A stretch of DNA of 64,000 nucleotides, from positions 62,001 through 126,000 of the forward strand of contig NZ_JAJFAV010000008.1 in NCBI RefSeq assembly GCF_020711235.1. Direction: 5' to 3'. Position 1 is the first letter of the stretch, and every line of letters begins with the position of its first letter. Positions 59,897 through 64,000 of the stretch are shown in pieces. Made by a program: the position numbers and the translations under genes. The notes beneath the pieces were generated by a model. That model was not told the origin of the DNA. It ran no database searches and saw only the letters and a list, made by a program, of their open reading frames with translations. This DNA comes from Hymenobacter sp. 15J16-1T3B (GTDB lineage Bacteria; Bacteroidota; Bacteroidia; Cytophagales; Hymenobacteraceae).

Positions 59897-61378
59897 TTAG
59901 TAGCCGGGATTCTGCACCAGCTTGGGGTTGATGTCGCGCTCCGACTGCGGAATGGGCAGCAGCACGTTGAAGTCCTGAATGTTCTTGCCCCGGGCGCGCA
60001 TCGTCGAGACGAGCTTGTTGGTGCGCTTCAGGTCGTACCACCGGTCGTCTTCGAAGGCCAGTTCGTAGCGCCGCTCGCGCAGCACGGCCGCCTGGAAGTC
60101 GGGCGTGTTGGCCGGGGTCAGGTCGTGGTTGTTGTCGCCGAAGGCGCGGCGGCGCACGATGTTCAGGTTGTCGAAGCCGTCGGCGCTGGGCCCGGAGGCT
60201 TCGGCCAGAATCAGGTACATCTCGGCCAGGCGCAGCACCGGAATGTTCAGCTCCGAGTCGTGGCAGCAGTTGTTGGCGCGGCCCACAAACCACTTCTTCA
60301 CGTTCAGGCCGTTGGGCGAGCCGGGCAAGGAGTTGGGCTGCTGGGTGCCCGCGGCCGTGCCGGCGGGGTACGGGTCGCCGGGGCGCCAGATGGTGACGGG
60401 GCGGCGGGTGTCGCCGGCTTCGTAGCCCTGCGAGAATTCCAGCATGGGCACGTTGAAGCCGTAGCCGCTGTTGGGCGTCAGGCCCTGCCCGCGCGGGGCA
60501 AAGAACTCGTTGCCCTTGAAGCCCACCCCGTTGTCGTTCCAGGTGGTCACGCTCGACTTGAACTGCACCTCGAAGATGGATTCCTGCCCATTTTCGGTGG
60601 CCACCTTGAAGTTGTTGGCGTAGTCGGTCCAGAGCTGGTACTTGCCGGAGTTAATCACCTGCCGGGCCGCGGCGGCGGCCTGGGGCATGTTGCCGCGCGT
60701 CAGCTCCACCTTGGCCAGCAGGGCCACGGCGGCCCACTTGGTGGCCCGACCCAGGTCGGCGCCGGTGTAGGCTTCGGGCAGGTTGGTGGCCGCGGCGGTC
60801 AGGTCCTGCACAATCTGGTTGTACACGTCGGCCTGCGGCGAGCGGGCAATGAGGGCTTCGGCGGCCGATTTCGGCGGGGTCGTAATCAGCGGCACGTCGC
60901 CGTAAATGCGCACGAGGTGGAAGTAGTAGAGCGCGCGCAGAAACTGCGCCTCGCCCAGGCAGCGCTTGCGGATGGCCTCCGTCATGGTGATGCCCGGCAC
61001 GCGCTCCAGCACGATGTTGGCCCGGCCGATGCCCACGTAGCAAGCCCCCCAGTGCGCCGAGATGAGCGGGTTGGTGGCCGCGATGGTGTAGTTGTCGAGC
61101 TGCACGTACTCGGCCCCGTCGCCGCCGCCGCCGCCGCCGGTTTCGGAGTTGTCCGACATGATGTCGCCGAAGCCCCAGAGCGAGCCGTTGTAGAGGCCCT
61201 GCTGCGGGAGCACCGCGTAGGCCGCGTTGGTGGCCTCGATGGCGTCAGTTTCGGTTTTGTAGAAGGTTTCTTCGGTAAGGCGGTCGGTGGGCGACTGGTC
61301 CAGGAACTTGTCGCCGCAGCCGCTGAGCAGCAGGCTCACGAGCAGCGCCGTGCCCAGAAAACGTTTGGTATGTAGCAT
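59897..61378 (-). CDS. susD-like: SusD/RagB-family glycan-binding lipoprotein
   Basis: This outer-membrane lipoprotein forms the lid of the SusCD transporter. The lipobox is LLLSGC (Cys near residue 21), followed by the SusD start DKFLDQSPTDRLTEETFYKTETDAI. Helical TPR-like segments include LGEAQFLRALYYFHLVRIYGDVPL and ATKWAAVALLAKVELTRGN. The C-terminal region has LRLAEMYLILAEA and ERRYELAFEDDRWYDLKRT, both diagnostic. The length of 493 aa is normal. It lies 78 bp downstream of the SusC gene. Confidence 0.96.
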   Translation of the reverse strand: MLHTKRFLGTALLVSLLLSGCGDKFLDQSPTDRLTEETFYKTETDAIEATNAAYAVLPQQGLYNGSLWGFGDIMSDNSETGGGGGGDGAEYVQLDNYTIAATNPLISAHWGACYVGIGRANIVLERVPGITMTEAIRKRCLGEAQFLRALYYFHLVRIYGDVPLITTPPKSAAEALIARSPQADVYNQIVQDLTAAATNLPEAYTGADLGRATKWAAVALLAKVELTRGNMPQAAAAARQVINSGKYQLWTDYANNFKVATENGQESIFEVQFKSSVTTWNDNGVGFKGNEFFAPRGQGLTPNSGYGFNVPMLEFSQGYEAGDTRRPVTIWRPGDPYPAGTAAGTQQPNSLPGSPNGLNVKKWFVGRANNCCHDSELNIPVLRLAEMYLILAEASGPSADGFDNLNIVRRRAFGDNNHDLTPANTPDFQAAVLRERRYELAFEDDRWYDLKRTNKLVSTMRARGKNIQDFNVLLPIPQSERDINPKLVQNPGY

Positions 61379-61456
61379 GGGAATGAGAGGCTGGAAAGGG
61401 AACTGGGGAGCCGGGACCGGGCCCGCCGCGAGGGGCGCCCGGCCGGCCGACTACTG

Positions 61457-64000
61457 CTAGAAGCCGATGTTGACGCCGCCGAGGAAGGTGCGGGCCTGCG
61501 GGTAAGTGCCGCGGTCCACGGCGTTGCCGCCCACCTCCGGGTCGAAGCCCGAGTACTTGGTCAGCGTCAGCAGGTTCTGCGACGAGACGTACACCCGCAC
61601 CTGCTGCCCGCCGATGGCGCCGAGCCACTGCTTGGGCAGGGCGTAGCCGAGCGTGAGCGTCTTGATGCGCATGTAGGAGCCGTCTTCCACGTAGTAGCTG
61701 CTCACGCGCAGGTTCTGGTTCGGGTCGCCGGCCACGGCGCGGGGCACCGTGTTGCTGGTGCCCGGGCCGGTCCAGCGGTCCAGCACGCGGGTGGTGGAGT
61801 TGCCGTTGCCGTTCAGGCCGCCCTCGGTGTAGAAGCGGTTCAGGTTGTACACGTCGTTGCCCTGCGAGCCTTGCAGGAACAGGTACAGGTCGAAGCCCTT
61901 CCAGCTCAGGTTGTTGATCAGGCCGTAGGTGAAGTCCGGGTTGGGGTTGCCGATCTGCGTGCGGTCCTTGTCGCTGATGACGCCGTCGCCGTTCAGGTCC
62001 TTGAAGCGGATGTCGCCGGGGGCGGCGCCGGTCTGAGTGGCGTGGCTGCGCACGTCCTCAGGCGTCTGGAAGAGGCCGTCGGCCACGTAGCCGCGGAAGA
62101 AGCCGAAGGGGTGGCCTTTGTCGTAGCGCACCACCGCGCCGCTGCGGTACGTCTGCCCGTCGTAGGGCAGGCCCGAGCCCAGCGAGGTCAGCTCGTTTTT
62201 AAAGGTCGAGAAGTTCAGCGTGGTCGACCAGGTAAAGTCGCCCTTGGCCACGTTGTGGGTGGTCAGGGCCAGGTCCAGGCCGCGGTTGTAGGCCGAGGCC
62301 GCGTTGGTGGGCGGCGACTCGTAGGTGCCCGACACCAGGGACGGCGGCACGCCCGCAATCAGGTTCGGCGACTTGCGGTTGTACACGTCGATAAAGGCCT
62401 CGACGCGGTTTTCCCACAGGCCCAGGTCCAGGCCCACGTTGAGCTGCTGGTTTTTCTCCCACTTCAGGTAGGGGTTGGGCAGGATGGTCGGGCCCGAGCC
62501 CTGGTTGACCACCTGACCCTGGTCGCCGAAGGGGTAAATCAGCCCCGGGTTGATGGTGGCCAGCGAGGCAAACTGGCCGGCGTTGGCCGGGTTGCCTACT
62601 ACGCCGTAGCCGGCGCGCAGCTTCAGGTTGCTGATGAGGCGGTTTTCCTGCAGGAAGCCCTCCTCCGAGATACGCCAGCCCGCCGACACGCCCGGGAACA
62701 AGCCAAACCGCTCCCCTTTCTTAAAGGCCGACGAGCCGTCGTAGCGGACCGTGGCAGAGAGGATGTACTTGCCGGCAAACTCGTAGTTGAGGCGGCCGAA
62801 GTACGAGGCCAGCGAGGTTTCTTTGCTGGTGCCGTAGTTGTAAAGTTGGTCGTTGCGCGGGCCGGCGTCCAGTTCCTGCAGGTCGGGGCGCACGTAGCCG
62901 CCGCGGCCGCCGCCCACGTTGTAGCTGTTGAACTGCTGGCCCGACTGGCCCAGCAGCAGCGTCAGCTGGTGCTTGTCGGCGAAGAGGCGGTCGTAGGTGG
63001 CCGTGTTTTCGATGAGGAAGCTCGGCGAGTAGGTCGAACCGGAGTTGGCCGTGCGCAGCGCGTACTTCGGAATGTCGGGCAGGCCCGGGCGGAAGTAGCG
63101 GTTGTAGTCGAAAATCAGGTCCACGCCCACGTTGGTGCGGAAGCGCAGTCCTTTGACCGGCTCCACCTCGGCGTAGAAGGTGTTGAGCACCCGGTTGCGG
63201 GTGAACTTCTTCTTGTCGAGCAGGGCTTCGATGAGCGGGTTGGGCTCCGAGAAGCCGTCGGCCACCGGGTCGGGCATGTTCCAGCTGCCGTCAGCCTTGT
63301 AAGGCTGCACCGTGGGCGGCATCTGCAGGGCCAGCGTCACGATGCCGTTGAACTCGTCGGTGGTGTTGACCTGCCGGTCGTTCAGGTTCGTGAGCGAGAG
63401 GCTGTTGCCGATGCGCAGCCACTTCTTGATGTCCAGGTCGCCGTTGGCGCGCAACGTGAAGCGCTCAAAGTGCGAGCCGACCACCGTGCCGTCCTGCTTG
63501 TAGTAGCTGCCCGACACGGCGAAGCGCGCTTTGTCGCTGCCGCCGGTGGCCGAGAGGGAGTAGTTCTGAATGGCCGCGCGGCGGAAAATCTGGTCCTGCC
63601 AGTTGGTGCCTTCGCCCAAGGACTGCGGGTCCTGCAGCTTGGGCAGCAGGGCCTGGCCGGCGGCAATGCGCCCTTCGTTGTTGATGACGGCGTACTCACG
63701 GGCGTTGAGCATGTCCAGCTTGCGCCACACCTGCTGCACGCCGCGGTAGGCGTCGAAGTTGATGCTGGCCTTGCCCGACTTGCCGCGCTTGGTGGTGATG
63801 ATGACCACCCCGTTGGCGGCGCGCACGCCGTAAATGGCCGTGGCCGAGGCGTCCTTGAGCACGTCGATGCTCTCGATGTCGTTCGGGCTGATGGCGTTCA
63901 GCTGGTTTTCATCGCCGGAGGGCAGCGGAAAGCCGTCGACCACGTACAGCGGCGCGTTGTAGCCGGCCGAGGTTACGCCGCGCACCCGCACCGAGGTGCC
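61457..64000 (-). CDS. susC-like: SusC/RagA-family TonB-dependent transporter (partial)
   Basis: This outer-membrane barrel imports oligosaccharides with TonB energy. The reading frame stays open to the window edge, so the signal peptide, carboxypeptidase-like domain and start of the plug are missing. What is present covers the plug ([40 protein letters not shown]) and the complete barrel to its C-terminus ([10 protein letters not shown]). SusC proteins are usually about 1000-1100 aa; 847 codons are seen here. It heads the PUL segment in view, and its promoter and any regulator lie outside. Confidence 0.95.
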   Translation of the reverse strand, partial: GTSVRVRGVTSAGYNAPLYVVDGFPLPSGDENQLNAISPNDIESIDVLKDASATAIYGVRAANGVVIITTKRGKSGKASINFDAYRGVQQVWRKLDMLNAREYAVINNEGRIAAGQALLPKLQDPQSLGEGTNWQDQIFRRAAIQNYSLSATGGSDKARFAVSGSYYKQDGTVVGSHFERFTLRANGDLDIKKWLRIGNSLSLTNLNDRQVNTTDEFNGIVTLALQMPPTVQPYKADGSWNMPDPVADGFSEPNPLIEALLDKKKFTRNRVLNTFYAEVEPVKGLRFRTNVGVDLIFDYNRYFRPGLPDIPKYALRTANSGSTYSPSFLIENTATYDRLFADKHQLTLLLGQSGQQFNSYNVGGGRGGYVRPDLQELDAGPRNDQLYNYGTSKETSLASYFGRLNYEFAGKYILSATVRYDGSSAFKKGERFGLFPGVSAGWRISEEGFLQENRLISNLKLRAGYGVVGNPANAGQFASLATINPGLIYPFGDQGQVVNQGSGPTILPNPYLKWEKNQQLNVGLDLGLWENRVEAFIDVYNRKSPNLIAGVPPSLVSGTYESPPTNAASAYNRGLDLALTTHNVAKGDFTWSTTLNFSTFKNELTSLGSGLPYDGQTYRSGAVVRYDKGHPFGFFRGYVADGLFQTPEDVRSHATQTGAAPGDIRFKDLNGDGVISDKDRTQIGNPNPDFTYGLINNLSWKGFDLYLFLQGSQGNDVYNLNRFYTEGGLNGNGNSTTRVLDRWTGPGTSNTVPRAVAGDPNQNLRVSSYYVEDGSYMRIKTLTLGYALPKQWLGAIGGQQVRVYVSSQNLLTLTKYSGFDPEVGGNAVDRGTYPQARTFLGGVNIGF

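Noticed and set aside
59870-61375. A 501-codon plus-strand open frame opposite the SusD gene
   Set aside because: It is antisense to SusD with no domain of its own. The real gene has full family signatures.

Overview
The window looks like chromosomal DNA of a high-GC member of the Bacteroidota, most likely a Hymenobacter-like Cytophagales bacterium. This rests on a type IX secretion C-terminal tail (2827-4185), a SusC/SusD nutrient-uptake pair (59897-64000), promoters of the TTG-N18-20-TAnnTTTG kind, AT-rich spacers between GC-rich genes, and Bacteroidota-type family members throughout. The genus is an inference. No rRNA, tRNA, CRISPR array, phage or complete insertion sequence was seen.

Layout. 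(1) 1-6.5 kb: housekeeping and accessory genes, namely topoisomerase III, a secreted BNR-like protein with a sorting tail, a small membrane protein, a decayed quinone oxidoreductase remnant and an AlkZ-like DNA glycosylase. (2) 6.5-11.5 kb: a minus-strand group of OmpR-type response regulator, histidine kinase, SulP anion transporter and beta-carbonic anhydrase. A four-step 11-bp direct repeat upstream of the transporter suggests control by the adjacent two-component system. (3) 11.8-39 kb: a large plus-strand exopolysaccharide (EPS) locus with Wza-like export lipoprotein, Wzc-like tyrosine kinase, WzxC-like flippase, Wzy-like polymerase, many glycosyltransferases, an acetyltransferase, a GT11 fucosyltransferase-like enzyme, two paralogous secreted beta-helix proteins (one with malectin-like repeats), GDP-fucose synthesis (gmd, fcl), a SAF-domain oxidoreductase, a UDP-xylose-synthase-like enzyme and a UDP-glucose dehydrogenase family member. 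(4) 39.4-51.2 kb: the minus-strand half of the locus. It holds an eight-gene run for an apparently unusual CDP- or dTDP-linked branched sugar, then a WecG-like transferase and the WcaJ-like initiating transferase. (5) 51.6-64 kb: a minus-strand polysaccharide utilisation locus (PUL) with SusC, SusD, a PKD surface lipoprotein, two GH16 enzymes, a CBM9-like protein, a FucP-type transporter, an IS630-like HTH protein and a GH3 beta-glucosidase. It is predicted to act on laminarin-type beta-1,3-glucan.

How the genes work together. WcaJ would load the first sugar onto undecaprenyl phosphate. The glycosyltransferases extend the unit with fucose, uronic acid or pentose, and a modified branched sugar. 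Wzx flips it, Wzy polymerises it, and Wzc/Wza control and export it. The beta-helix proteins may trim or bind the product outside the cell. The PUL is a separate catabolic module.

The less ordinary signals are: (a) a candidate structured leader RNA of about 200 nt upstream of the beta-helix/malectin gene, with a consensus promoter, a 14-position long-range stem and an 18-nt palindrome before the start codon; (b) three intercistronic elements of one family, each built from arms of tandem 8-mers and filling the gap between two co-directional genes; (c) the regularly spaced TTAA repeats near the two-component system; (d) the incomplete but distinctive branched-sugar gene set. Many long open frames antisense to real genes are artefacts of high GC and were left out.
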